Below, in pieces: positions 5,212-11,829 of a stretch of 16,530 bases of DNA. The translations under genes were made by a program, and so were the position numbers. Under the pieces are notes generated by a model, which ran no database searches, was not told the DNA's origin, and saw only the letters and a list, made by a program, of their open reading frames with translations. The stretch comes from Candidatus Saccharimonadota bacterium (GTDB taxonomy: Bacteria > Patescibacteriota > Saccharimonadia > Saccharimonadales > Saccharimonadaceae). Positions within the stretch are counted from its first letter, which is position 1. Every line of letters starts with the position of its first letter. Where the stretch lies: contig WRKS01000002.1 in NCBI GenBank assembly GCA_009778015.1, positions 1 to 16,530 of the forward strand. The letters are read 5' to 3'.

Positions 5212-5217
5212 ATTATA
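5212..5217 (-). promoter_or_regulatory. -10 box, leaderless start of the membrane protein
   Basis: TATAAT on the minus strand lies 6 nt before ATG 5205. The -35 position falls inside the conserved cassette end of unit D and does not match consensus, so the cassette end forms the upstream promoter sequence. Confidence 0.6.
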
Positions 5218-5221
5218 GCAT

Positions 5222-5521
5222 CCCCACATACATTTAGTAGCCTAATAGTATGGTGCGGTGGGAGACAGTAACCTGGATGTTACCTGGAAAGCGAGCGAAG
5301 GCAAACATACCAGCACCATTACCAGCTGTAGCGCTTGGCGATTGTCCGCCAAACATAGCCCACGGGTTGGATGATTGGGGAGATTCGGCACGGTCTTCGT
5401 TCCAACCACCGTTGGCAGCTGTAGTGGACCCAAGAGTTTCTGCCGTATTGGAGCCAAAGAACTGAGATTTATTGGCTAAGCCACCAATAGGTATGGCGTT
5501 AATATCATTCACGCCGAGTTG
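5222..5521 (-). mobile_element. Cassette unit D: single half unit
   Basis: The 40-bp terminal repeat is at the left (from 5222) and the CAACTCGGCGTG motif at the right (5510-5521), with no partner cassette beyond. The DNA past 5521 is unrelated to the palindrome. It lies downstream of uvrB on the same strand, 118 bp after the uvrB stop. Confidence 0.8.
5234..5521 (-). CDS. Cassette ORF D (lectin/FGE-like C-terminal domain)
   Basis: The frame runs 95 codons from QLGV to TAA: NDINAIPIGGLANKSQFFGSNTAETLG, GGWNEDRAES, NPWAMFGG, GAGMFAFAR and SHRTILLGY. The N-terminal half matches the family consensus best. Unlike in units B and C, the frame stays open upstream to an ATG at 5617, adding about 32 codons (including LITLSLFPNHQFQLGV). 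This could be a remnant of a longer coding region, but the added part has no clear signal peptide and no ribosome-binding site, and its first ATG overlaps a dispersed 17-bp repeat. It is not in frame with uvrB. Whether it is expressed is unknown. Confidence 0.55.
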   Translation of the reverse strand, partial: QLGVNDINAIPIGGLANKSQFFGSNTAETLGSTTAANGGWNEDRAESPQSSNPWAMFGGQSPSATAGNGAGMFAFARFPGNIQVTVSHRTILLGY

Positions 5522-5597
5522 AAATTGATGGTTGGGGAATAAGGATAATGTGATAAGTGTAGTTGGTGCAAGGCAGCTTATATATCGTGTGATAACA

Positions 5598-5614
5598 TGA
5601 CGTCTGTTGCCATA
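5598..5614 (+). repeat. 17-bp dispersed repeat, copy 2
   Basis: TGACGTCTGTTGCCATA, identical to 3983-3999, sits between uvrB and half unit D. GTTGGTGCA and TCGTGTGAT, also found in the 3832-4235 region, lie close upstream (about 5568-5593), so the two regions share several short pieces. Confidence 0.8.
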
Positions 5615-5639
5615 CAATTATTTAGACATTTGTCAAGCA

Positions 5640-7595
5640 TTACTCCGCCCCCTCCAACTCGCGGATTTGATCGCGCAACTTGCTGGCGTCCTCAAACCGA
5701 AGCTCGGCGGCGGCCATCTGCATCTGGCCGGTTAGCTCGTGGATCATTTCTTTAAGCTCGCTCTTCGGCACCTTGCGCAAATCAAGTTTGGTCGGTTCGT
5801 TCTTTTTCGGTGCCACAGCACGGAGACCCTCCGTGATATTCTTGCTAATCCCCTCCGGCGTAATCCCATGCTTATCATTGTATTCTTGCTGGACGGCGCG
5901 TCGCTTCTCGGTCTCCTGAATCGCCTTCGCCATACTATCGGTAATGTTATCGGCATACATAATCACCTTACCATTGAGGTGGCGCGCGGCGCGGCCAATC
6001 GTCTGAATCAGCGCCGACTCACTCCTTAAAAAGCCTTCTTTGTCAGCGTCCAGAATCGCAACCAGCGACACTTCCGGCAAGTCCAACCCCTCACGCAGCA
6101 AGTTAATCCCGACCAATACATCGTAAACGCCGGTCCGTAAGTCGCGCAAAATATCCGAGCGCTCCAGCGTGTTAACGTCCGAGTGTAAGTAGGCGGTTTT
6201 GATTTTCAGCTCTTGCAAATAAATACTCAAATCCTCGGCCATCTTTTTGGTTAGCGTAGTTACCAACACCCGCTCACCAGCTGCCACCCGCTTGTCCACC
6301 TCCTCTACCAAATCGTCCACTTGATTACGAATCGGACGGACAACAATCTCGGGGTCCAAGAGCCCGGTTGGCCGCACCACTTGCCGCACCGGCTCGGGCG
6401 AAACTCCCAGCTCAAACTCGCTTGGCGTCGCCGAGACAAAAATCACCTTGTTAATCTTTTGGTAAAACTCGTCAAATTTGAGCGGCCGGTTGTCAAGCGC
6501 CGACGGCAAACGAAACCCGTAATCCACCAGATTCTGCTTGCGCGCGCGGTCGCCGTTATACATGCCACGCACTTGCGGCATCGTCATGTGGCTCTCGTCC
6601 ACAAACAGCAAAAAATCCTCCGGGAAATAGTCTATCAGCGTGCTTGGCGGCACGCCTTCCTCGCGGCCCGATAGATGACGCGAGTAGTTTTCAATCCCCT
6701 TGACAAACCCAGTTTCCTCCAGCATCTCCAAGTCGTATTTAGTGCGCTGAGCAAGCCGCTCCGCCTCCAAATGGCGCCCATGCTTCAAAAAGTATTCATG
6801 GCGCTCTTTGAACTCGGCGCGGATCCGTTCGGTCGCGGTTTGGACCTTTTCTTTTGGCGTAGCATAGTGCGAATTAGGGAACAAAAACAGCTCATTATAT
6901 TCGCCGACCGTTTTGCCGGTTAGCGGGTCAATCAGTTTGAGCTTTTCAATCGTGTCAAAATTCAACTCCACCCGTATCGCCCGCTCCTCGCCCGCCGGGT
7001 AAATGTCAATCACATCGCCTTTAACGCGAAAAGTGCCACGCTTAAAGTCAATATCGTTTCGGTGATACAAGATATTTGTCAAGAATTTGACTAACCATTG
7101 CACCGGCCGCTCGTCGCCAACCTTTAAAAGGAGCGACATATCCTCGTAGTCGCTCGGGTCGCCGATGCCGTAGATACACGAGACAGACGCCACCACAATC
7201 ACATCCTCGCGCGTGAGCAAGGCGGCGGTTGCGGCGTGGCGCATTTTTTCTATCTCGTCGTTGATGGCGCTGTCTTTTTCTATATAGGTGTCGGAGGCCG
7301 CGATGTAGGCCTCGGGCTGGTAGTAGTCAAAGTAAGAGACAAAATAATGCACAGCGTTATTAGGGAAGAACTCCTTAAACTCGGCGAATAATTGCGCGGC
7401 CAGCGTTTTGTTGTGCGCCAAAACCAGCGTCGGGCGGCCGTAGTTTTTAATCACGTTAGCCATCGTAAAAGTTTTGCCCGAGCCAGTCACGCCCAGCAAA
7501 GTCTGCTCGCGGTAACGCTTGAGACCCTTGCCCAAAGCCTCAATCGCCTTCGGCTGATCACCGGCGGGCTGATAAGGGCTCATTAAATCAAACAT
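5640..7595 (-). CDS. uvrB: UvrABC excinuclease subunit B
   Basis: This is the damage-verifying helicase subunit of nucleotide excision repair, loaded by UvrA and recruiting UvrC. The 651-residue product has Walker A GVTGSGKT (about 35-42), a beta-hairpin region rich in Tyr ([13 protein letters not shown]) that inserts between DNA strands, a Walker B-type DESHMTMPQ, helicase motifs V/VI ([14 protein letters not shown] and QTIGRAAR), and a C-terminal UVR domain ([17 protein letters not shown]) that binds UvrC. Length is normal. ATG 7595 ([14 protein letters not shown]) is chosen because TATAAT (7608-7603) lies 7 nt before it, giving a leaderless message; an upstream ATG at 7625 would precede the promoter. 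It is a stand-alone gene; neither uvrA nor uvrC is in the window. Half cassette D follows on the same strand. Confidence 0.97.
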   Translation of the reverse strand: MFDLMSPYQPAGDQPKAIEALGKGLKRYREQTLLGVTGSGKTFTMANVIKNYGRPTLVLAHNKTLAAQLFAEFKEFFPNNAVHYFVSYFDYYQPEAYIAASDTYIEKDSAINDEIEKMRHAATAALLTREDVIVVASVSCIYGIGDPSDYEDMSLLLKVGDERPVQWLVKFLTNILYHRNDIDFKRGTFRVKGDVIDIYPAGEERAIRVELNFDTIEKLKLIDPLTGKTVGEYNELFLFPNSHYATPKEKVQTATERIRAEFKERHEYFLKHGRHLEAERLAQRTKYDLEMLEETGFVKGIENYSRHLSGREEGVPPSTLIDYFPEDFLLFVDESHMTMPQVRGMYNGDRARKQNLVDYGFRLPSALDNRPLKFDEFYQKINKVIFVSATPSEFELGVSPEPVRQVVRPTGLLDPEIVVRPIRNQVDDLVEEVDKRVAAGERVLVTTLTKKMAEDLSIYLQELKIKTAYLHSDVNTLERSDILRDLRTGVYDVLVGINLLREGLDLPEVSLVAILDADKEGFLRSESALIQTIGRAARHLNGKVIMYADNITDSMAKAIQETEKRRAVQQEYNDKHGITPEGISKNITEGLRAVAPKKNEPTKLDLRKVPKSELKEMIHELTGQMQMAAAELRFEDASKLRDQIRELEGAE

Positions 7596-7602
7596 ACATA
7601 CT

Positions 7603-7664
7603 ATTATACCATGGTTCCAAGACACCGCGGCTCCAGGACATCGCAGCTCCCAAACACCACAACC
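7603..7664 (-). promoter_or_regulatory. uvrB -10 box and upstream degenerate tandem repeat
   Basis: TATAAT (7608-7603) is 7 nt from the uvrB ATG. Upstream, 7617-7664 consists of three imperfect 16-bp units (CCAAGACACCGCGGCT, CCAGGACATCGCAGCT, CCCAAACACCACAACC). The first two match at 13 of 16 positions and the third is more decayed. They cover the -35 region and could be an operator or neutral repeat. No typical LexA box is recognised. Confidence 0.5.
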
Positions 7665-7681
7665 CCAAAATCGGCGCGAGA

Positions 7682-8056
7682 CTAAGTCGTAATTTCGCTG
7701 ATTTCACCATTGCGGTCGCTAACAACCGCCAAGATATTCTCTAGCGCAAAAATCGCGATTCCGTCTAGTTCCCCCTCGTGGTATTTGCCGATGGCCGGTA
7801 TCGCCTGGTCCTTTTCCTCGCCATCCACCAGCCGAGCCGTCGCCGAAAGCCGCACCGAACCAAAATCGCCCATGGTATAAATCTCGCACTTCGGGTTTTG
7901 CAGCAACTGCCGAGAGACGTTCTTTTTCGCCAGCGTCTCAATATAAATCTTGTTATCAATCAGCGCCGCCCCATCAAACGGACGGACGCGCGGCTGGTCG
8001 CCATCCTCGGTCGCGATATAAAACACACCCTGCAACATCTCTAAAATCTTTTCCAT
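7682..8056 (-). CDS. Pyridoxamine 5'-phosphate oxidase-family flavoprotein (split-barrel)
   Basis: The 124-residue protein matches small FMN-binding split-barrel proteins of the PNPOx-like class. The opening [30 protein letters not shown] carries the family pattern of a strand, a Gly/Asp turn, xPRVRPF and a second strand. [28 protein letters not shown] follows as in this family. Such proteins bind a flavin as a dimer and include reductases and general stress proteins; the substrate cannot be inferred. A true pdxH is much longer. The gene has TATAAT at 8080-8075 and a strong AGGAGG only 3 nt from ATG 8056. It lies 86 bp upstream of uvrB on the same strand, but uvrB has its own promoter. Confidence 0.85.
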   Translation of the reverse strand: MEKILEMLQGVFYIATEDGDQPRVRPFDGAALIDNKIYIETLAKKNVSRQLLQNPKCEIYTMGDFGSVRLSATARLVDGEEKDQAIPAIGKYHEGELDGIAIFALENILAVVSDRNGEISEITT

Positions 8057-8074
8057 ATACCTCCTATTTGCGTC

Positions 8075-8080
8075 ATTATA
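8075..8080 (-). promoter_or_regulatory. -10 box of the flavoprotein gene
   Basis: TATAAT on the minus strand lies about 18 bp before ATG 8056. The predicted 5' UTR is about 12 nt and consists mainly of the AGGAGG site (8065-8060). Confidence 0.6.
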
Positions 8081-8155
8081 CCACCCCGCCCCACCATAGG
8101 TCCATACCTAGCAGACAAAAACTAGTCGCAACAAAGAACCAGCCTCGGCCAAAGC

Positions 8156-8590
8156 CTAGTCGCGGCAGGAGAGTTTGACCGAAACTTCCACATCCGTGGC
8201 GCCATAAGGCTCGCGCGGGACGATATTAGCCAAAGTTTGTCGCTTGTCGCAGCCGGATTTCTCTAGGAAACGTTCGCGCAGCTCGGTTTTGTCGGCGTTC
8301 CGCCCCACAAACATATCGCCAAGCGCAATCACCAAGCCGCCGTTGTCCTCTAGCCGCCTCAGCGCCTCGGTCGCAGCCTCCACACCGCTCTCGGTAATAA
8401 TCCGCTCGCGATAATCGGCAAAATAGTTGTGCGCCAGATCGCTCAGCTTACGCTCTAGGTAAGCCTCATTGTAAAACCACCAACCATTGCGATGAGCCAA
8501 GAACCAAGTGCCGCTCGCCCCAATTAGTAGAACTGCTAATACGATACACCACACCCTTAGCGCCTTCGCGCTCTTTTGTCGCCTCTTCAT
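8156..8590 (-). CDS. Membrane-anchored or secreted small protein, function unknown
   Basis: The 144-residue protein has a basic N-terminus (MKRRQKSAKALR), one hydrophobic helix (about 13-31, VWCIVLAVLLIGASGTWFL) and then a soluble, charged domain. Two cysteines lie near the end (CDKRQ and LSCRD), plausibly forming a disulfide outside the cell. The domain (YLERKLSDLAHNYFADYRERI..., then EVSVKLS) is not recognised. The helix could be a signal peptide or an N-terminal anchor; no lipobox is visible. ATG 8590 is supported by TAAAAT 6 nt upstream, giving a leaderless start. It is divergent from the histidine kinase gene with only 36 bp between starts, suggesting shared control. Confidence 0.65.
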   Translation of the reverse strand: MKRRQKSAKALRVWCIVLAVLLIGASGTWFLAHRNGWWFYNEAYLERKLSDLAHNYFADYRERIITESGVEAATEALRRLEDNGGLVIALGDMFVGRNADKTELRERFLEKSGCDKRQTLANIVPREPYGATDVEVSVKLSCRD

Positions 8591-8596
8591 ACTTCT

Positions 8597-8620
8597 ATTT
8601 TACCATGAGCGTGATATAAT
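8597..8620. promoter_or_regulatory. Compact divergent promoter with two leaderless starts
   Basis: On the minus strand TAAAAT (8602-8597) is 6 nt from ATG 8590. On the plus strand an extended TGA-TATAAT (8612-8620) is 6 nt from ATG 8627. Each promoter's upstream (-35) region falls inside the coding region of the other gene. Confidence 0.6.
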
Positions 8621-8626
8621 AACAAT

Positions 8627-10129
8627 ATGAATTTATTTCAGAAAATCAAAACAGCTATGACCACCCCTATAGGTAACACTGGCAAAAAGCAAAAAACCGG
8701 GCAAGCGGCAGAATCAACCAAACCGATTCCCAGCACAAGCGCCGTCGTCAGCGGCGCCGGTGGCGCGCCAACCATTCCGGCAAGCTCCGTAGTCAACGCG
8801 ATTACCGATGGCGTGATGGCGCTAGACCGCTTTGGCAACATCAGGCTAGTCAACCCCGCGGCCTTAAGGCTCGCCGGCTTTGCGCTCACGAGCGATGCGG
8901 TTGGGCTTAACTATTCCAGCGTAATAACGCTTTTTGACGCCGCCGACAACGCAATCCCGGACAACGACAACCCGATTCGCACGGCTCTCACCAAAAGCAC
9001 CAACTTTGCCAGTCGAACGCTCAAGCTGTTTAACCAAGAGCAAAAATCCCGTGTCCCCATTTCGCTCCATGTCACATATTCCCAAGACGACGACGCGATT
9101 ATTGTCGTCTATAGTGATATCACCGATGAGGTGCGTGAGAGCCACGAGCAGCTTGCGTTTGTCTCTACCGCCTCGCACGAGATGCGGACCCCGGTGGCGG
9201 CGATTGAGGGCTACCTCAGTATCGCCCTTGACCCCAATAACGCCACACTAGATGCCCGCGCCAAAGATTACGTCACCAAAGCACATAGCGCCACGACACA
9301 CCTCGGCACGCTCTTACAGCAGCTGTTAGACACCACCAAATTGTCCGATCACCAGATGACGCCGCAGTTTCAAGCGCTTGAGGTCGGGTCGGCACTGTCC
9401 GATATCGCGGCCCACGCCATCCCCGTGGCGATGCAAAAACAGCAGGTGCTGTCTCTGGATTCGGTGCCGATGTCGGCCACTAGCCAAACGCGCATCAAAC
9501 AGCTGCTTTACGCCAAAATTGACCCCAACTTTTTACGCGAAATCGTTAATCAACTCCTAGAAAACGCGTTCAAGTATACGCCAGCCGGCGGTCGTATAGA
9601 TGTTTCAGCGGTCGGCAACGAACACGAGGTGGTCGTAACCGTGCGCGACACCGGTATCGGTATCCCGCAAGCCGATTTGCCGCATGTTTTCCAAAAGTTC
9701 TACCGAGTGGATAACACCGACACGCGCGAGCAAGGCGGTTCGGGTCTAGGGTTGTTTATCGCGGCGCAACGCGCCGAAGCGATGGGCGGCAAGCTCTACG
9801 CCGAGAGTCAAGTTGGGCGCGGCTCGGTCTTTTATCTACGCTTCCCTCGCTTGTCCGAGGAGCAATATATGCACGAGCAAAACGCCTTGGCCATGGCCGG
9901 CGGCGCCCCGGCTCCCGAGGCGGCAGCAGCCACCGCAGCAGCGACAGCCGTTGTCCCCGAAGTAGCCGGCCCGCTAGCTCCAGCTCCCCAAGTCATCGCG
10001 TCAACACCAGCGGCCGCACCCGCACCAGCAAGCGTACCAGCACCAGCAAGCGCGCCAGTAACAACACCCGCACCCGCCGAGCAATTAGCCGGTAACACCG
10101 CTAGTGCCGCCCAAGTTGAGAGCGTTTAG
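8627..10129 (+). CDS. PAS-domain sensor histidine kinase, soluble, with Ala/Pro-rich tail
   Basis: This 500-residue kinase has a low-complexity N-terminus (1-50) and a PAS domain (about 52-170, VVNAITDGVMALDRFGNIRLVNPAA). A HisKA dimerisation helix carries phospho-acceptor H184 in STASHEMRTPVAAIEGYL. The HATPase domain has N-box NQLLENAFKYTP (308-319), G1 DTGIGIP (341), F-box FQKFYRV and G2 GGSGLGLFIA (370-379). There is no transmembrane helix, so it senses something in the cytoplasm. From about 420 to 500 it ends in a tail of Ala, Pro, Val and Ser with PAPAS-type repeats, unusual after an HATPase domain. No response regulator is adjacent. It has a leaderless start, and its last 45 bp overlap the convergent pilin gene. 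Confidence 0.92.
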   Translation: MNLFQKIKTAMTTPIGNTGKKQKTGQAAESTKPIPSTSAVVSGAGGAPTIPASSVVNAITDGVMALDRFGNIRLVNPAALRLAGFALTSDAVGLNYSSVITLFDAADNAIPDNDNPIRTALTKSTNFASRTLKLFNQEQKSRVPISLHVTYSQDDDAIIVVYSDITDEVRESHEQLAFVSTASHEMRTPVAAIEGYLSIALDPNNATLDARAKDYVTKAHSATTHLGTLLQQLLDTTKLSDHQMTPQFQALEVGSALSDIAAHAIPVAMQKQQVLSLDSVPMSATSQTRIKQLLYAKIDPNFLREIVNQLLENAFKYTPAGGRIDVSAVGNEHEVVVTVRDTGIGIPQADLPHVFQKFYRVDNTDTREQGGSGLGLFIAAQRAEAMGGKLYAESQVGRGSVFYLRFPRLSEEQYMHEQNALAMAGGAPAPEAAAATAAATAVVPEVAGPLAPAPQVIASTPAAAPAPASVPAPASAPVTTPAPAEQLAGNTASAAQVESV

Positions 10130-10426
10130 CACCAAGCCAATAATAAGGCGAGCCGCAATCGCGACAACCAACCCAACAATAGCGTAAAGCAAGGTATTTT
10201 TGGCGTTCGCGACCTTTTTCTCGTCTCCACCGCTGATAATATATTTGATAGCGGCAATCACGATATACATGACCGCCAGCGCACCGACTAAAGTTGTCAA
10301 GATGTTCAGTATCAACTCCATCAAGCTTTCAATCGTCACAACGCCGGCCGACAAATCGCCGCCAACGCTGGCAGCGTCAATGCCGCTCTGGATATCCGCA
10401 ATAATCTTAAACGTATTTAGTCCCAT
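10085..10426 (-). CDS. T4SS pilin-type small two-helix membrane protein
   Basis: The 113-residue protein has two hydrophobic helices (about 39-62, LMELILNILTTLVGALAVMYIVIAA, and about 80-100, LLYAIVGLVVAIAARLIIGLVL). They are joined by the short loop YIISGGDEKKVANAKN, which is characteristic of the CPR T4SS_pilin family (VirB2-like). Such proteins are thought to form conjugation- or secretion-type pili or be membrane-pore components. ATG 10426 is preferred to a longer frame from 10462 because TATACT lies 7 nt upstream, and the longer start would lie in the -35 element. The Gly/Thr tail (GGTSGVTG) overlaps the 3' end of the kinase gene in antisense. No other T4SS genes are in the window. Confidence 0.8.
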   Translation of the reverse strand: MGLNTFKIIADIQSGIDAASVGGDLSAGVVTIESLMELILNILTTLVGALAVMYIVIAAIKYIISGGDEKKVANAKNTLLYAIVGLVVAIAARLIIGLVLNALNLGGTSGVTG

Positions 10427-10433
10427 TCGGTAG

Positions 10434-10486
10434 AGTATAACACATTTTTCTGATTTTTGCAAAGGTAGTGGGTTTTTGCAAAGGTA
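10434..10486 (-). promoter_or_regulatory. Pilin promoter with duplicated -35 motif
   Basis: Minus strand: TTGCAA (10462-10457), a 17-bp spacer, TATACT (10439-10434), then 7 nt to ATG 10426. The -35 lies inside TTTTTGCAAAGGTA (10454-10467, plus strand), which is repeated exactly at 10473-10486, a 19-bp period. The second copy may be an operator half or a second -35-like box. Confidence 0.65.
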
Positions 10487-10507
10487 TTTAGCTTTCTCCT
10501 AGTATGA

Positions 10508-10513
10508 TATAAT
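10508..10513 (+). promoter_or_regulatory. -10 box of the M16 peptidase operon
   Basis: An extended -10, TGA-TATAAT, lies at 10505-10513. A short leader with AAAGGG (10520-10525) precedes ATG 10531. No clear -35. Confidence 0.6.
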
Positions 10514-10530
10514 AACACCAAAGGGTCTAT

Positions 10531-11829
10531 ATGAAACATACAGTTAAAGAGGTAAAACTAAAGAACGGCGCCAAGGGTTTGTTCATCCATATCCCAGACG
10601 CGACCGTGATGAATTTTCAGTTTCTATTCCGCGCCGGGTTTCGCTTTGCCAAACCCGAGGTTTACGAGGTCGCGCATCTCCTAGAACACATGGCGTTTGG
10701 CGCCAACGCCCGCCACAAAAACCAAACCGAGTTTGAAAACGACTTCACTCAAAACGGCGCCTACCACAATGCCTACACCTCGGACAACCTCGTCTGCTAC
10801 TCTGCCGAGTGCGCCGATTTTGAATGGGAGCGCATTTTAGACCTCCAGCTCCTCTCTATCGCCGAGCCCAAGTTCAACGAGACCGAGCTCCAAGCTGAAC
10901 TCGGCAATATCAAGTCCGAACTGACCGGCTACCTCAACGACTACATGCGCCTCCTCTGGCCCGAGCTGCAAACCCGCATCGGCGAGCAAGTCCTCACCTT
11001 GCAAGACCGCCTCAAAACTCTGCCCAATATTACCCTAGACGACGTCTGGGCCCACTACAAAAAGACCCACACGGCGCGCAACCTCCGCTTTGTCATCACC
11101 GGCAACTTTACTAGCCGCACCGCCCGCATTTTGGAGTTGCTGGAGACCGCCAAATTTGCCGAAGGCCTAGAGCTCCCCTTCCCGGTGGATAACTACAACG
11201 CCAACACCCCCGAGCTAATCCAGCGCGCCGACGCCAGCAATGTCTCGTTTGGTTTTTCACTCGTCTTGCCGCGCCGCCTAGAAAGCAAAGAATCCGACGC
11301 CATGAGCGGCCTAAACCACTTGCTTAACGGCACCATGAGTAGCCGCATTTTCGGCGAGGCCAGGCGCAAAGGCCTGGTTTATGGTATCTTTTCCGAGACC
11401 CAGTTGGGCCAACAAAACGCCAGCTGGGACTTTGGCGGCGAGGCCAACCCAGAGACCATGGAGAAACTCTTTGCCATCATCACCCGCGAACTAAAAAAGG
11501 TCGCGGAAGGCGAAATCTCCGAGGACGAAGTTAAAGCCAACCACAGCTATGCCCTCGGCCGCTTGCAAATGCAGGGTCAAACCGTCGCTCAAACCGGCAA
11601 TTTTTATACCGGCCGCTATGTCAATTACGGCGAGATTGACGATTACGACCGCATGCAAGAACGCATCCAAGCCGTTACCAAACGCACCATGCAGACAATC
11701 GCCGCCGAGTTTCTAGAGCACGGCAAACTGGCCTTTGTAGCTGTCGGCAAGAAACGCGACAAAAAGCTAATTGACGATCTCGGTCAAAAACTAGAAAAAC
11801 TGCAAACTGAGGCGAGGACTAGTGGATAG
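10531..11829 (+). CDS. M16 family (insulinase-like) zinc peptidase
   Basis: The 432-residue protein carries the inverted zinc motif HLLEH (H49, E52, H53) followed by MAFG. The distal glutamate is at about residue 130 in ELGNIKSEL, at the spacing expected for M16 enzymes. The second, non-catalytic half has the usual GLNHLLNGTMSSRIFGEARRKGLVYGIFSE block (about 265-295), where the RxxxGLxY residues hold the substrate. The length fits a single two-domain subunit of the M16B type, probably acting as a dimer on peptides. No signal peptide, so cytoplasmic. The last 8 bp overlap the GTG start of the MurD-like gene, the first link in a three-gene overlapping operon. Confidence 0.92.
   Translation: MKHTVKEVKLKNGAKGLFIHIPDATVMNFQFLFRAGFRFAKPEVYEVAHLLEHMAFGANARHKNQTEFENDFTQNGAYHNAYTSDNLVCYSAECADFEWERILDLQLLSIAEPKFNETELQAELGNIKSELTGYLNDYMRLLWPELQTRIGEQVLTLQDRLKTLPNITLDDVWAHYKKTHTARNLRFVITGNFTSRTARILELLETAKFAEGLELPFPVDNYNANTPELIQRADASNVSFGFSLVLPRRLESKESDAMSGLNHLLNGTMSSRIFGEARRKGLVYGIFSETQLGQQNASWDFGGEANPETMEKLFAIITRELKKVAEGEISEDEVKANHSYALGRLQMQGQTVAQTGNFYTGRYVNYGEIDDYDRMQERIQAVTKRTMQTIAAEFLEHGKLAFVAVGKKRDKKLIDDLGQKLEKLQTEARTSG

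Noticed and set aside
1384..5521. Diversity-generating retroelement (variable repeats in lectin-like domains)
   Set aside because: No reverse transcriptase or template repeat is seen, and differences between cassettes include indels and all base types rather than adenine-directed changes. The fold resemblance remains of interest.
1384..5521. Classical shufflon with an invertase
   Set aside because: Units are spread over about 12.7 kb between unrelated housekeeping genes, there is no constant gene next to them, and no invertase is in the window. A distant expression site is still possible.
1384..5521. CRISPR array
   Set aside because: Repeats are inverted and hundreds of bases apart, with coding sequence between them; no regular spacers and no cas genes.
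9832..10098. Ala/Gly-rich minus-strand ORF opposite the kinase tail
   Set aside because: Low-complexity complement of the Ala/Pro tail; no start signal.
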